A stretch of 64,000 nucleotides of DNA from JAJPXC01 sp964510535 (GCA_964510535.1 CAZECG010000007.1:1-64000); one strand, 5' to 3'; shown: positions 35,701-46,600, counted from the first letter of the stretch. Numbers and translations: made by a program. Notes: generated by a model from the sequence alone, not told the origin.

Positions 35701-37359
35701 TTACTTCACACGCAATTTCTGCCCTGCCTTGATTGAGCTTCCTTTGATATTGTTGAGTTTCTTCAACTCAGCGACTGTTAGCCCGTTGCGTTTGGCGATT
35801 TTCGTCAGATTATCGCCCTTCTTAACGGTAACGTTGACTGGAGTTGATTTTTTCTTTGATTTTGATTTGGCCTTCTTGTTTTTGTTGGACTTGACCGACT
35901 TTGACGAGGGGACCTGCGATGTCGACGACGGCTTGACCGATGCCTCCGGTGTCTCGGCTACCTCCGGCGTCGTCTCAGTCTGTACCGTCCCGGCTTCACT
36001 CGTGGCTAACACTTCACCGTTCTCTGAACCGGGAGCCGTCGGAGTATCCACCGCCGGCAGCTGCTGCTTAGGCACAGGCACCTTATAATATGTCACAATC
36101 TTCAGTGTCTGACCGCGTTTCGCTTTCTTGACCCCGTTGGTCTTCTTAATCGCAGCGACTGTAACTCCATAGCGTTTGGCAATTGACTTGAGATTCTCAC
36201 CGCGACGCACTTTGTGGTATTTGACATCGCGCTTGGTGATATATTCACCATCTGTCTGCTCTCGGAGCGAAGCAAGCGAGGCCGGTTCGACAGTAGTCCG
36301 TCGGGCATACACCTCAGCGTTATAGGCCAAAATGCTGTCTTCACTCATGATGTAGCAATACACCTGCTGAGAAGGAAGCACGAGAGAATATGAACGTATG
36401 TCGCCGGGTATGATATCGTGGCGGAACTGTGGATTAAGCACTCTCAGTTCTTCGACAGGGATATTCAGCACATTTGAAATCTGGTCGAAATGCACGCGTT
36501 TGCTGACATGGATTGAATCTGTTATAATGGGTCGTTTAGCCAAAGCGGGGCTGATATTATGCTCCTTATAATAAGTCATCACATAGTTTGCTGCTATGAA
36601 ACAAGGCACATACCCGCGGGTTTCAGCAGGCAGATAAGGATAAATGACCCAAAAATCTTTCTTATCGCCACCGACTCGGCGCAATGCCTTGTTGACATTG
36701 CCAGGGCCGCAATTATAGGCGGCGATGGCGAGCGACCAGTCATTATAGATGCCATGAAGCTGTTTAAGATACTTCGCGGCAGCGTCCGATGACCGATATG
36801 GGTCCCGGCGCTCATCGACTATTGAATTTATTTCAAGGTTCATGCCCCGGGCGGTGGGGAGCATGAACTGCCACAATCCGGTCGCTCCGGCGCGCGACAC
36901 GGCATCGGGATTTAATGCCGACTCTATCACGGGGAGGTAACGCAATTCCAGCGGCAAACCCTCACGCTCAAGGGCTTGCTCAAAAATTGGCATATAATAC
37001 AAGCTCATGCCAAGCATATTTTCAACCAATCCTCGCTTCTTCTGCGTGTACATATTTATGTATGACTTGACAATCTGGTTGAACGGCATCTCGATAGTGG
37101 TCGGCATTTGGCTCAGACGCTTGATATACACATCGTCTGAGACTTCTACCACCGGACGCGAATCGGCATCTTTGTCAAGGTCAGTGTAGTTTTGGAGATA
37201 CCAGTTCTGCATCATTTTATGAGTATCGGTCTCAAAACTTTCAGGATAGACTATGGCATCATCAGTGATTGTGTTTTTTAACGACAGAATTGAAGGTGCC
37301 GCGGCACCGGCTATTGTCATCGCCGAAAACAACAGGGAGAAGATTGTTTTTTTTGTCAT
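35701..37359 (-). CDS. Lytic transglycosylase (MltD-like) with LysM repeats
   Basis: This 552-residue exported murein hydrolase has a signal peptide (about residues 1-20), then an SLT domain with the catalytic Glu in LPVIESALNP (near 145), followed by GATGLWQFM and AYNCGPGNVNKAL. C-terminal LysM domains lie near residues 380-425 (YHKVRRGENLKSIAKRYGV) and 508-551 (VKKGDNLTKIAKRNGL), separated by a Pro/Thr/Ser/Lys-rich linker. It cleaves glycan strands of peptidoglycan in the periplasm. It is the last gene of parA-parB-DUF5683-mltD, 25 bp after DUF5683. Confidence 0.94.
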   Translation of the reverse strand: MTKKTIFSLLFSAMTIAGAAAPSILSLKNTITDDAIVYPESFETDTHKMMQNWYLQNYTDLDKDADSRPVVEVSDDVYIKRLSQMPTTIEMPFNQIVKSYINMYTQKKRGLVENMLGMSLYYMPIFEQALEREGLPLELRYLPVIESALNPDAVSRAGATGLWQFMLPTARGMNLEINSIVDERRDPYRSSDAAAKYLKQLHGIYNDWSLAIAAYNCGPGNVNKALRRVGGDKKDFWVIYPYLPAETRGYVPCFIAANYVMTYYKEHNISPALAKRPIITDSIHVSKRVHFDQISNVLNIPVEELRVLNPQFRHDIIPGDIRSYSLVLPSQQVYCYIMSEDSILAYNAEVYARRTTVEPASLASLREQTDGEYITKRDVKYHKVRRGENLKSIAKRYGVTVAAIKKTNGVKKAKRGQTLKIVTYYKVPVPKQQLPAVDTPTAPGSENGEVLATSEAGTVQTETTPEVAETPEASVKPSSTSQVPSSKSVKSNKNKKAKSKSKKKSTPVNVTVKKGDNLTKIAKRNGLTVAELKKLNNIKGSSIKAGQKLRVK

Positions 37360-37384
37360 TGCGGTTTTATGCGGATTTACAAGG

Positions 37385-38245
37385 TTAAAAGTTTATGGCC
37401 CACTGCAGACCGACAGAAGGAAAACGGTTGCGCCCATCCTGAATTACGGCCGGGGCCACATCCATCGACAAATCAGTCGAGATGTCGAAATGAGAGAGCG
37501 ACGCATCTACATAGGCATCAATCATAGCCAAGAAATAGACCCCAATCATACAGATGATACACAGGTCACGGTTGCGGCGGTAAAAATCTTTGCGTGATTT
37601 AAGGGTATTGGTCAACCATGTCTTATCGAGATCTTCCTCCTTTGTTGTCGATGGGAAGAAATCCATATAGCTTTTAGTCGATGGGTCATTATCGAGTATA
37701 TCATTATACGCCCGGGTATAATCTTTGAGCACTCCGTTGTTCCAATTTGCGGCGTATCCGAGTCCGAGATAGCCACCAACAATGATGGGGAGTTTCCAAT
37801 ACCGACGGTTATATATCTGACCTAAACCTGGAAGCAGTGCCGAGAGCCATACCGCGCGAGTGGGATCGGGATTAAACACCACTTCGCGTTCCTCCCATTC
37901 CGGCCGTTCTTTAACCGCGGACAACACTGTATCCGGAACAAAAGCCTCTCTGTTTACCACTGCCACTGTGTCAACTGGGGTTATAACCACCGAATCGGCG
38001 GGAGTGACCCGCAACTCATCCTCCACCACTACCGACGGAGCGGTCAAGGGAGCGCCAATCGGAATGGAATCGGGCAACTGGGTCAGTGATGCGGATCGCA
38101 GACCACCATGCTTAACCGGCGAAGGTGTTAGGGTTGTTGAAAAAAGGTTAAAAGGGAACAACAGCGCGAATATCATCACGCCGATGACGGTATTTGTCAA
38201 CAGGTCGGTTATTGTAGCTGTACTTTTTCGCCTTTTCAATTTCAT
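37385..38245 (-). CDS. DUF5683 domain protein
   Basis: This 286-residue envelope protein has an N-terminal hydrophobic segment (VIGMIFALLFPFNLF, about 21-36). A variable acidic/Val-Thr-rich linker runs to about residue 120, followed by the DUF5683 core with RAVWLSALLPGLGQIYNRRYWKLPI. A second hydrophobic segment (LCIICMIGVYFLAMIDAYVDA) lies near 235-255. The GLGQIYN motif recurs in small membrane proteins of several families. Its position between parB and mltD is, from general knowledge, a recurrent Bacteroidales arrangement, which hints at a link between cell-wall growth and the chromosome-partition operon. The function is unknown. Confidence 0.85.
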   Translation of the reverse strand: MKLKRRKSTATITDLLTNTVIGVMIFALLFPFNLFSTTLTPSPVKHGGLRSASLTQLPDSIPIGAPLTAPSVVVEDELRVTPADSVVITPVDTVAVVNREAFVPDTVLSAVKERPEWEEREVVFNPDPTRAVWLSALLPGLGQIYNRRYWKLPIIVGGYLGLGYAANWNNGVLKDYTRAYNDILDNDPSTKSYMDFFPSTTKEEDLDKTWLTNTLKSRKDFYRRNRDLCIICMIGVYFLAMIDAYVDASLSHFDISTDLSMDVAPAVIQDGRNRFPSVGLQWAINF

Positions 38246-38314
38246 TAAACAACACTCTGACTACAAGCACATTATCGAGGCAATAACATTAAAATCGCCC
38301 CGTAATGCTTATCA

Positions 38315-39205
38315 TCAAGATTCCTCCTGACTTTTTATCGTGTCAAAGATAGTGATTAATTTGGCAAGTTCATCCTCATTCTTGAACGGAAATGTTATTT
38401 TTCCTTTACCGTTATGGTCGCATGAAAACTGCACCTGCGTTTTAAACGCAGCCGACAGATGCTTTTTTAACAAATCATAATCATGATTCACGTTCTTGCC
38501 GACGCGAACCCGCCGCGAACCCGCAACCTCGCCGCGCTGATACACCTTGGCGAGTTCTTCAACTTTTCTCACCGAAAGGCCTTGCTTGACAATTTCATTG
38601 TATAGCTTTAATTGCAAGGTTGGATCATCAATCGACAACAAAGCCCTGGCATGACCCATATCCACAAGCTTGTCGCGCAAACCGAGCTGAACCTCAGCCG
38701 GAAGTTTAAGCAAACGCAAGAAATTGGCTACTGTCGCGCGTTTTTTCCCTATGCGCTCGCTCAACCGTTCCTGGGTCAGATTATATTGGTCTATCAGCTT
38801 CTTGAAAGTAAGAGCGATTTCTATGGCATTGAGGTCCTCACGCTGTATATTCTCGATAAGGGCCATCTCGGTCAGCTCGCTATCGTTGGCGGTACGGATG
38901 TAAGCCGGAACGGATTTCAAACCGGCCCTGATAGCCGCACGGTAACGGCGTTCGCCCGCTATAATCTGATAATTGTTTGGGCCGGTCTTTCGCAACGACA
39001 ATGGCTGTATGATGCCAAGTTCACGAATTGACGTGGCAAGCTCGTCCAAAGCCGCCTCGTCAAAGGTCGTACGCGGTTGATCGGGATTAGGGGATATTAG
39101 CCCTATCTCTATTTCATTTATTGCCGATGAGCCGCGGGCGGGTACGTCGTCCATCGAGATGAGCGAGTCGAGGCCGCGGCCGAGTGCGTTGCGCTTTATT
39201 GCCAT
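38315..39205 (-). CDS. parB: ParB/Spo0J chromosome-partition protein
   Basis: This 296-residue centromere-binding CTPase-fold protein starts at the ATG at 39205 (MAIKRNALGRGLDSLI), the conserved ParB start. The N-terminal domain contains the CTP/arginine patch GERRYRAAIRAG (about 80-91); the central helix-turn-helix domain has LSERIGKKRATVANFLRLLKLP; the C-terminal dimerisation domain ends at residue 296. It partners with ParA, whose gene precedes it by 51 bp. No perfect parS palindrome (GTTTCACGTGAAAC type) was seen nearby. Confidence 0.95.
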   Translation of the reverse strand: MAIKRNALGRGLDSLISMDDVPARGSSAINEIEIGLISPNPDQPRTTFDEAALDELATSIRELGIIQPLSLRKTGPNNYQIIAGERRYRAAIRAGLKSVPAYIRTANDSELTEMALIENIQREDLNAIEIALTFKKLIDQYNLTQERLSERIGKKRATVANFLRLLKLPAEVQLGLRDKLVDMGHARALLSIDDPTLQLKLYNEIVKQGLSVRKVEELAKVYQRGEVAGSRRVRVGKNVNHDYDLLKKHLSAAFKTQVQFSCDHNGKGKITFPFKNEDELAKLITIFDTIKSQEES

Positions 39206-39256
39206 AGTTTTTTCTGTTTTAAGGTTAGATGTGTGCTTGTGTGACATCATGCGCTG

Positions 39257-40030
39257 TCACACACGATGCCGTTGTCTCGATATTATCTCTTTCGCAAGCA
39301 TGACGTGACTTGTGGCCCCTCGGCTTTCCGGGTCATATAAGAGTGCCGGCAAGCCGTGGCTCGGAGCCTCACTGAGACGTATGTTACGCGGTATGACCGT
39401 ATTGAAAACCATCTCCCCGAAGTGTCCTTTCAGCTCTTCGTAAATCTGATTGGCAAGGCGCAGTCGGGCATCGTACATCGTCAACAGGAATCCCTCTATC
39501 TCAAGGTCGGGATTAAGGCGGGATTTGATTATGCGTATAGTATTGAGCAGCTTACTGATTCCCTCGAGTGCGAAATACTCAGCCTGCACGGGAATAATCA
39601 CAGAATTGGCAGCTGTCAGAGCGTTGACCGTTATGAGCCCCAGAGATGGGGAACAGTCGATTAGAATGAAGTCATATTCTTCAGCTACCGGCACGAGCAG
39701 TCGTGACAACACGCGTTCACGGTCATCTTTATTGACAAGTTCAAGCTCGGCACCAGCGAGGTCTATGCGGGAGCCTATAAGGTCAAGCCCGTCGACACAC
39801 GTCGGCACTTGCGAGCCGGAAAGAGGATAGTCATCGACAAGGCACTCATATATCGACGATGTCATCGACCTGGGGTCGATGCCATAGCCCGATGTGGCGT
39901 TGGCCTGGGGATCGGCATCAATAATCAGCACGCGCTTCCCATTCGATGCCAACGACGCACCGAGGTTTATGGTTGTGGTCGTTTTTCCGACCCCTCCTTT
40001 TTGGTTAGCTATTGCAATAATTTTTCCCAT
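39257..40030 (-). CDS. parA: ParA chromosome-partition ATPase
   Basis: This 257-residue MinD/ParA-type ATPase has the deviant Walker A motif KGGVGKTTT at residues 10-18, Walker A' in VLIIDADPQANAT and Walker B in DFILIDCSPSLGL. The ATG at 40030 gives MGKIIAIANQKGG, the standard Soj start; the frame is open for 11 more codons upstream without a good ribosome-binding site. It is the first gene of the parA-parB-DUF5683-mltD operon. It binds DNA non-specifically in the ATP form and drives ParB-parS segregation. Confidence 0.96.
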   Translation of the reverse strand: MGKIIAIANQKGGVGKTTTTINLGASLASNGKRVLIIDADPQANATSGYGIDPRSMTSSIYECLVDDYPLSGSQVPTCVDGLDLIGSRIDLAGAELELVNKDDRERVLSRLLVPVAEEYDFILIDCSPSLGLITVNALTAANSVIIPVQAEYFALEGISKLLNTIRIIKSRLNPDLEIEGFLLTMYDARLRLANQIYEELKGHFGEMVFNTVIPRNIRLSEAPSHGLPALLYDPESRGATSHVMLAKEIISRQRHRV

Positions 40031-40282
40031 AGTTACTTTACAGTGAATATTTCTGCAACGCAAAGTAAATTATTTTTGCCAACAATACGGTTCACTTTTT
40101 TATCCAACTTGCGTTAATTGTTGATAACTCACACTTTTTGTTCATAACTGCAAGCAGCTCCACTTATCATTGACACATTCGTTCTCGGCATCTGAGATTG
40201 GCATCATGAAAAAAAATGAACGCAACAAAGACAGTTGCTGATTTTTTAGCGAACTTATAGATAGCTTTATAAACATTTTGGC

Positions 40283-40290
40283 TATTTTTG
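40283..40290 (+). promoter_or_regulatory. aroE -7 box (TATTTTTG)
   Basis: Match to TAnnTTTG 33 bases before the aroE ATG, in the 292-bp AT-rich gap divergent from parA. Nothing else recognisable lies in that gap; no DnaA-box cluster was seen. Confidence 0.6.
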
Positions 40291-40322
40291 CGTGAAATTA
40301 TTAATCCTTGCTACAATTGTCA

Positions 40323-41084
40323 ATGAATCAGAAGCCCGAAAAAAAATATGGACTCATCGGATTCCCACTCGCGCATTCTTTTTCTCAAAACTTTTTCAAT
40401 AAAAAATTTGAGGCCGAGGGGATTGATGCTCGTTACATAAACTTTGAGATTCCCGACATAGGTGATTTCATGGAGGTTATCAGTGAGAACCCCGACCTTT
40501 GCGGACTGAACGTAACAATCCCTTACAAAGAGCAGATTATCCCGTATATGGATGAGATGGCTCCTGATGCCGCCGAAATCGGAGCAGTGAATGTAATTAA
40601 GTTCATAAGAGGCAAAGGTGACACTTTGAAGTTCAAAGGCTATAATTCCGACATCATCGGTTTTTGCGACTCGCTGAAACCTATGCTGAAACCTTATCAC
40701 AAAAAAGCACTTGTGCTTGGCACCGGCGGCGCAGCCAAAGCGGTGACACAGGGATTGATTAATCTCGGGGTGGAGCCCACCTACGTCTCACGCACGAAAC
40801 ACGAGGGTATGTTAACCTACGACGAGCTTACTCCCGAAGTGATGGCGACCCATTATGTGATTGTCAACACAACGCCCCTCGGCATGTACCCCCTCACCGA
40901 CAAATGCCCCGACATCCCTTATGCGCTCCTGACATCCCAGCATCTTTGCTATGATCTGCTTTATAACCCCGACGTGACACTGTTCATGAAAAAAGCGCGT
41001 GAAAAAGGCGCTGAGATCAAAAACGGGTTAGAGATGCTCCTGTTACAAGCCTTTGCCGCCTGGAACATATGGAACAACAAATAA
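40323..41084 (+). CDS. aroE: Shikimate dehydrogenase
   Basis: This 253-residue NADPH-dependent enzyme reduces 3-dehydroshikimate to shikimate in the aromatic amino acid pathway. The substrate-binding motif is GFPLAHSFSQNFFN (about 13-26), the catalytic Lys/Asp context is LNVTIPYKEQIIPYMD, and the NADP-binding loop is VLGTGGAAKAVTQGL (about 125-139). NTTPLGMYP is a family hallmark. The ATG at 40323 is preferred over upstream TTG codons. It is slightly shorter than the E. coli enzyme (272 aa), as in many Bacteroidales. Confidence 0.95.
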   Translation: MNQKPEKKYGLIGFPLAHSFSQNFFNKKFEAEGIDARYINFEIPDIGDFMEVISENPDLCGLNVTIPYKEQIIPYMDEMAPDAAEIGAVNVIKFIRGKGDTLKFKGYNSDIIGFCDSLKPMLKPYHKKALVLGTGGAAKAVTQGLINLGVEPTYVSRTKHEGMLTYDELTPEVMATHYVIVNTTPLGMYPLTDKCPDIPYALLTSQHLCYDLLYNPDVTLFMKKAREKGAEIKNGLEMLLLQAFAAWNIWNNK

Positions 41085-41185
41085 ACAAATTCAAACTATT
41101 CAAATAATTTGCGCCGTAGACCCGTGGCCAAAGCCGCTAAAACAACTTATATCCCGATTGCGGCTGTCGCTTGCCCCCATTAAAC

Positions 41186-43213
41186 ATGAAACCACCTCTC
41201 TCTTACGTCCCACTTTTGCCCGTTGCCATATCATATGCCTCGGGCATAGTTTTATTTCGATACATCGAGTGGTGGTATCTTCCGATTCCTTTTGCAATAG
41301 CATTAACCGCAATTATTTTTAAGCGGCGTATTATGGCGTTGCTCCTTATGTTTCTCACATTGGGCGGCATCGACATGGCTCTTAACCTCCCGACGAAACC
41401 AGCGATGTATGGATATGGGCGATTCAGCGGTGTGGTAGAAGAATGTGGCGAGGGAGACAGCACGCGCTCCCTGATCATAAAGATTAACTCGGTCGCGGAC
41501 TCCGCCGGCAACCACATCCCGTCGCCCCCCTTCATCTGTCAGGCAGTAACCCCATCTATGCTGCCACCAATCGAATATGGCGACATCGTCACATTTGATG
41601 GGCGGCTTACTCCTCCCGATGCGACAGCCGACTTGCCTGATGAGTTCGACATGAACAGCTATTACTTTTCAAAAGGGATAACCGCCTATACGTTCTTGCC
41701 TCCTGACAACATCAAAGTCAAAGGCATGGAAACAAGCATAGCCCCTACCCTATCCCGATGGCGTTCCAAATTAAGCGACATGGTGATGCAGTCGCAACTC
41801 GACGACTCGACTTCGGGTTTCCTCTGCGCTGTTATGTTCGGCGAAAAGCGACAAATCTCCCCGGAAATCCGTCTGACATTTACCACAGCAGGGCTGGCCC
41901 ATGCGCTTGCGCTTAGCGGTATGCACGTCGCCATAATAGCGATGATTGCATCCATCGCGCTTTTCCCGATAACCTTACTCTCTCCCCGCTGGCTATCATC
42001 ACTAATTATCATCGTGATTCTTTGGATATATGCGATTATGACCGGATGCTCGCCCCCGACCATTCGAGCGACAATTATGGCAACCCTTGTAATCGGCTCA
42101 CACCTTTTACAGCGCAGTCATAGCAGCGGGAACGCCTTGTGTGCGGCGGCTGTCATAATTCTTGTCATATGGCCAAAATCACTGTTTGAAGTCGGATTCC
42201 AACTATCGTTCATGGCCGTCGCCGCCATACTCTTATTCAGCAACTGGGTTAATCGGCTCGGCATTCGGTCGCGGGTGCTACGCAATGCCATGTCGCTCAT
42301 CGGTGTTCCGGTTTCGGCTGTCTTAGGCACCACAGTCCCTCTACTGTTCTATTTCCACTCTTTCCAGACTTACTTTCTTCTATCCAACATCCCGGTGACG
42401 TTTCTGCTACCGTTGTTTATGGGCGGAGGGATTGCGGTGATGCTCTGCGATGCGTTGGCGGGCGGCACTCCGGAGTGGATTATCTCTACCGTCGACACTC
42501 TCTACCGCACGATTGACGCGGTAGCTCACACCGTGGCAGCTATGCCGGGAGCATCTGTCACAGGGATTTACATTTCATGGGAGACTGCTTTATCGGCCTG
42601 CCTCGCACTTGCATTCGCAGGATGTTGGTACTGCTTCAAACGCAAGGTTTGGGGGTATCTCGCGCTATCAGCTACACTCATGACTGTCGCCACAATCCTT
42701 TCAATTAAATCAGATTTCCCTGAAAATGAATATTTCATAACTCGCAACAACTTCCACACCGACATAATAGACCGGCGTAATGATACAGCTTGGTTTATAA
42801 CCACAGCTGCAGAAGCTGACCGTGATGATTTATTAAACCGAGCCAATTACCGTTACAGAGATTACTTGGGCCGACGAGGACTGCCTCCACTAAAGCTGGT
42901 AGCCGCTCCCGGTGAACTGCGGCTTGGCAATGACAGATGGATAGTGTTGCATGACAACAAGCCCCACACCATTCCCACCAGACCCGATTATCTTCTGATA
43001 TGCCGCGGATTCAGCGGTGACGCAGTAAAAACCGCCCATACCATATTGCCCGACACGGTAGTGCTGAGCAGCGACCTTCACCCCCACCGAAGACAGCGTT
43101 ACATCAACGAGCTAAAGCGTGCCGGCATGCCGACGAAATCGCTCGATGACAGACCTATACACCGGATATACCATCATCCCTCAGGGAGCGTTGCAAAAGA
43201 CATAGCGAAATAA
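41186..43213 (+). CDS. ComEC/Rec2-family competence channel protein
   Basis: This 675-residue polytopic inner-membrane protein has N-terminal helices, a soluble DUF4131-type region (about 60-190), and the competence domain with ALALSGMHVAIIAMIASIAL (about 240-260) and TGCSPPTIRATIMATLVIG. The family forms a DNA-uptake channel in competent bacteria. The C-terminal metallo-beta-lactamase-like domain is not evident: the last 170 residues lack HxHxDH motifs, as in many Bacteroidales homologues. The start at 41186 is the first ATG. The gene's 3' end overlaps the convergent folK by 40 bp. Confidence 0.9.
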   Translation: MKPPLSYVPLLPVAISYASGIVLFRYIEWWYLPIPFAIALTAIIFKRRIMALLLMFLTLGGIDMALNLPTKPAMYGYGRFSGVVEECGEGDSTRSLIIKINSVADSAGNHIPSPPFICQAVTPSMLPPIEYGDIVTFDGRLTPPDATADLPDEFDMNSYYFSKGITAYTFLPPDNIKVKGMETSIAPTLSRWRSKLSDMVMQSQLDDSTSGFLCAVMFGEKRQISPEIRLTFTTAGLAHALALSGMHVAIIAMIASIALFPITLLSPRWLSSLIIIVILWIYAIMTGCSPPTIRATIMATLVIGSHLLQRSHSSGNALCAAAVIILVIWPKSLFEVGFQLSFMAVAAILLFSNWVNRLGIRSRVLRNAMSLIGVPVSAVLGTTVPLLFYFHSFQTYFLLSNIPVTFLLPLFMGGGIAVMLCDALAGGTPEWIISTVDTLYRTIDAVAHTVAAMPGASVTGIYISWETALSACLALAFAGCWYCFKRKVWGYLALSATLMTVATILSIKSDFPENEYFITRNNFHTDIIDRRNDTAWFITTAAEADRDDLLNRANYRYRDYLGRRGLPPLKLVAAPGELRLGNDRWIVLHDNKPHTIPTRPDYLLICRGFSGDAVKTAHTILPDTVVLSSDLHPHRRQRYINELKRAGMPTKSLDDRPIHRIYHHPSGSVAKDIAK

Positions 43214-43554
43214 TCGCTCGCTGCGTCTCGAGGTTTCAACACATCCTTTCCCCATATCACTATGTCGATATCAATCTCCACCACCCCTGTCAATTTAGAC
43301 TCAGCGGTGCGACCCAATTCCTTTTCAATGGACTTTGTCAGCTCAGTGAAATCGGCCAATGAGCGGTCGGTAAAACCGCGACAAACGGCGTTTAGATACG
43401 GTGCGGATTTACCGGTTGCATCCGGTGACTCCATCGCCTGTGAACACCGGAAACAGTCGAGCATTCCGGAAAGTCTGAGCATGACCGCTTCAACCAGAGT
43501 CTCTCGCAAGCTATGGTTGCTTCCAACGAGTATAACAACTTCAGTCTTATCCAT
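43174..43554 (-). CDS. folK: HPPK-like (FolK) 6-hydroxymethyl-dihydropterin pyrophosphokinase, short form
   Basis: This 126-residue protein starts at the ATG at 43554. It retains the HPPK signature near its C-terminal third (SIEKELGR, then VVEIDIDIVIWG) and a YLNAVCRG segment corresponding to the pterin-binding YxNxV motif. The N-terminal GSNHSLRETL differs from the usual GSNLG and the protein is about 30 residues shorter than typical FolK, so parts of the ATP-binding loops are reduced. It should act in folate synthesis if active. It is convergent with and overlaps the end of comEC by 40 bp. Confidence 0.75.
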   Translation of the reverse strand: MDKTEVVILVGSNHSLRETLVEAVMLRLSGMLDCFRCSQAMESPDATGKSAPYLNAVCRGFTDRSLADFTELTKSIEKELGRTAESKLTGVVEIDIDIVIWGKDVLKPRDAASDYFAMSFATLPEG

Positions 43555-43649
43555 ATCGCCGACAAAATTACACCTTATGAGCGAACTAACCAAGGCTTGG
43601 ATTGTGGGAAAGCGAGAAAATGACTAACTTCGCACGATAGTTTGACCCG

Positions 43650-46600
43650 ATGAGACTCGCATATAAAATATTCAGGGTGCTAATCGTGAGTGCTCTCGTG
43701 CTTGCGGTGATGATTCCGATGCTGATTTACATCACAGTGTCGCTGCCTCCCGTACAAGACAAAATGCGTGCAATCACCGAGAAAGAGCTATCGACGCTCT
43801 TGGGGACAAAGGTATCGATAGGCAACCTGAACATCACACCGGTCAACAACGTATCTCTTAGCGATGTCGCCATAGCCGACTGCAACGGCGACACAGCGTT
43901 ATACGCCAAACAAATTGCTGCCGGACTGGATATGCGACAGTTGCTTATAAAGAATCGCATATCGGTTTCTTATGCCGTAGTCAGAGGGTTAAAAGCTCAC
44001 ATAAGCCGCGACAGCACCAACACACCGCTCAACATCCAGAACATCATCGACGCTCTAAAGCCAAAGGACAAGAACAAGCCACCCACACAGTTTGATTTCA
44101 CCGCCAACACCATTATCTTGCGCCAATGGGATTTGACTTACGATGTCAAATCAGAGCCAAAACTCATCGACCGTTTTGACCCCAACCACATATCTATAAC
44201 CAATCTTCGCGCGGACATTCAGATGCCGATTATAAAAAACGAAGACGTCGCCATCGACCTCAGACGGCTTGCCTTTGAGGAACAAAGCGGACTGACTGTC
44301 ACCAATCTCACCGGATTGTTTCACGTAAGCGGCAAAGGGATTTCTACCCGGGAGGTAGTGGTCGAGATGCCTGCGACAAGGATAGCGATAGGAGACCAAA
44401 GCATTGCCTGCGACAGATTTGACAACTTAAAAAGCCTGCTCTCCACTATGCCACTACCGCTCAAAATAGTCAATGGCAGCTACATCACGCCAAGCGATAT
44501 GACGGCATTCATCCCCGCGTTGACCCACTTCGACTCCACCCTAAATCTCGACATAGACGCACAAGTCTCTATGAAACGCATCGACCTCTACCGATGCAGA
44601 ATCGGCGACCCCGAACAAGTCACATATCTCGACATCGAGGGATTCGCAAAAAACATCTTGAATCGCGACAGTCTCTCAATCACGGTGCCACAATTCACCA
44701 TGAAAGCCTCCGGCCCCGACATTGCCGTGATTGCCGATGCGTTCACGACAGTAACGCCAACCGCTAAGACCAATCTGCAACAAATGGGACAGATTAACGT
44801 CAACGGAACTCTCGACGGGACCCTCGGCAACCTCTCAGCATCAATTGAAGCATCAGCCGACCAAGGTGACTTGACAATCGATGCTGACTATAGCGACAAC
44901 AAGTCGGGGCGCAAACAGGTCGCCGCCAACATCTCAACATCCGGAATAAAACTCGGAGAGATCCTCAACCGCAGCGACATCGGGTCAATTGCGGCATCAA
45001 TCACCGTCGAAGCCACATTCAACGGAAAGCGACGGGCTGTCGATTTGGATGCCGATGTCAGTTCATTCTCATTCCGGGGATACAATTACGAATCAATCAG
45101 CCTTGTATCGTCACTTGTCGATGATGTAGCTGAAATCGAGTTGACGGTCAATGACCCGGCGGCAGGCGTATCTATCGCCGGAAACGTTGACATCGGCAAG
45201 AAGCAACCGGGGGTCAGTCTGTCAGCCTTTGTAAACGGCCTTGACCTTTCGCACCTTAACCTTTGGGATAAATATCCGGGGTACAAACTCAATGCCGAGC
45301 TAAACGCCGACATCAACGGCAACTCACTTGAAAACGCCGACGGTTACATCACCATCAAAGACATCAGCTTTCTGAACAGCGAAAACAGCGGGCTCACAAT
45401 CGATGATATAACCCTGAACGCCCACAACAACGACAACCCCAAGCGCATGGAGCTGTCATCTGACTTCACCGACTGCACAATTACAGGCCAATATCATTTC
45501 GCCACCGTATGGCCACAGCTCAAGGAGATATTAACCCACTCATTCCCGGTCTTTGTCGAGAACCAGCAACCGGAAGCAATCAACCGACGAATACCGTTGA
45601 TAATACCCGACAATGATTTTTCTTTCACCGCGACACTCAAAGAAAACACCGAACTGGCCAAACTTGGCAAACTACCGTTCACCATCCTTGCGCCAGTTGA
45701 GATACAAGGCTCAGTCAACCACTCCACTCAGCAACTCGAACTGAACGTCGACGCACCATACATACAGCAAAAAGACAAACTCATCGAAAACAGTGCCGTT
45801 TACGCCAATATCGACGGCACAGGCAACAAATGCGACCTTTATGTGACAACCCAAATTCCGACTAAAAACGGCGCCATGCCACTTGTCCTGGAATGTCATG
45901 GGAATGAAAACCGACTTGATACCCGGTTAAACTGGGAGATTGACCGCAAAAGAGCATACAAAGGAGATGTAAGCCTGTCGGCACTCCTGTCAAGAAATGT
46001 CGACCGACAGCTTATCGCCGAAATTGACGTGAACGAAAGCAGGCTCGTGTTCAACGACAGCGTCTGGACGGTCCACCCGTCAAAGATTTTTTACCGCCCG
46101 AAAGATATCGAAGTTATTGATTTCAATGTCAGCCGAGCCAACCAACACGTCAAAATTAACGGATACGCATCACAAAACGAGAACGAGCGAATGACCGTGG
46201 AGCTGCTAAACGTAAACCTCGATTATATTTTTGAATCACTCGGGCTCGACAACGTGATGATTGGCGGCGACGCCACTGGCACTATTGTGGCTGCGGGAGC
46301 TTTCTCGCCACAACCCCGACTGCAAACCGACAACCTCACCGTAACCGACATCAGTTACAACAAAGCCGTTCTCGGAAACGCCGACATACAAAGCCATTGG
46401 GACAACAATCGCAAGGCAGTCAACATTGACGCTCTGATTTCTCAGCCAAACGATGCCACGTCACATATCTACGGCGACATATTCGCTCTCAACGACTCGC
46501 TCGATATGCACTTCGACGCTGACCGAGTAGATGTCAGATTCATGACCCCGTTCATGGCGGCATTCGCTTCCGACATCAGCGGCTGCGCTTCTGGGAAAGC

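Noticed and set aside
40031..40322. parA-aroE gap considered as replication origin or parS site
   Set aside because: No DnaA-box cluster, no AT-unwinding repeats and no palindromic parS match were seen; only the aroE promoter is supported.
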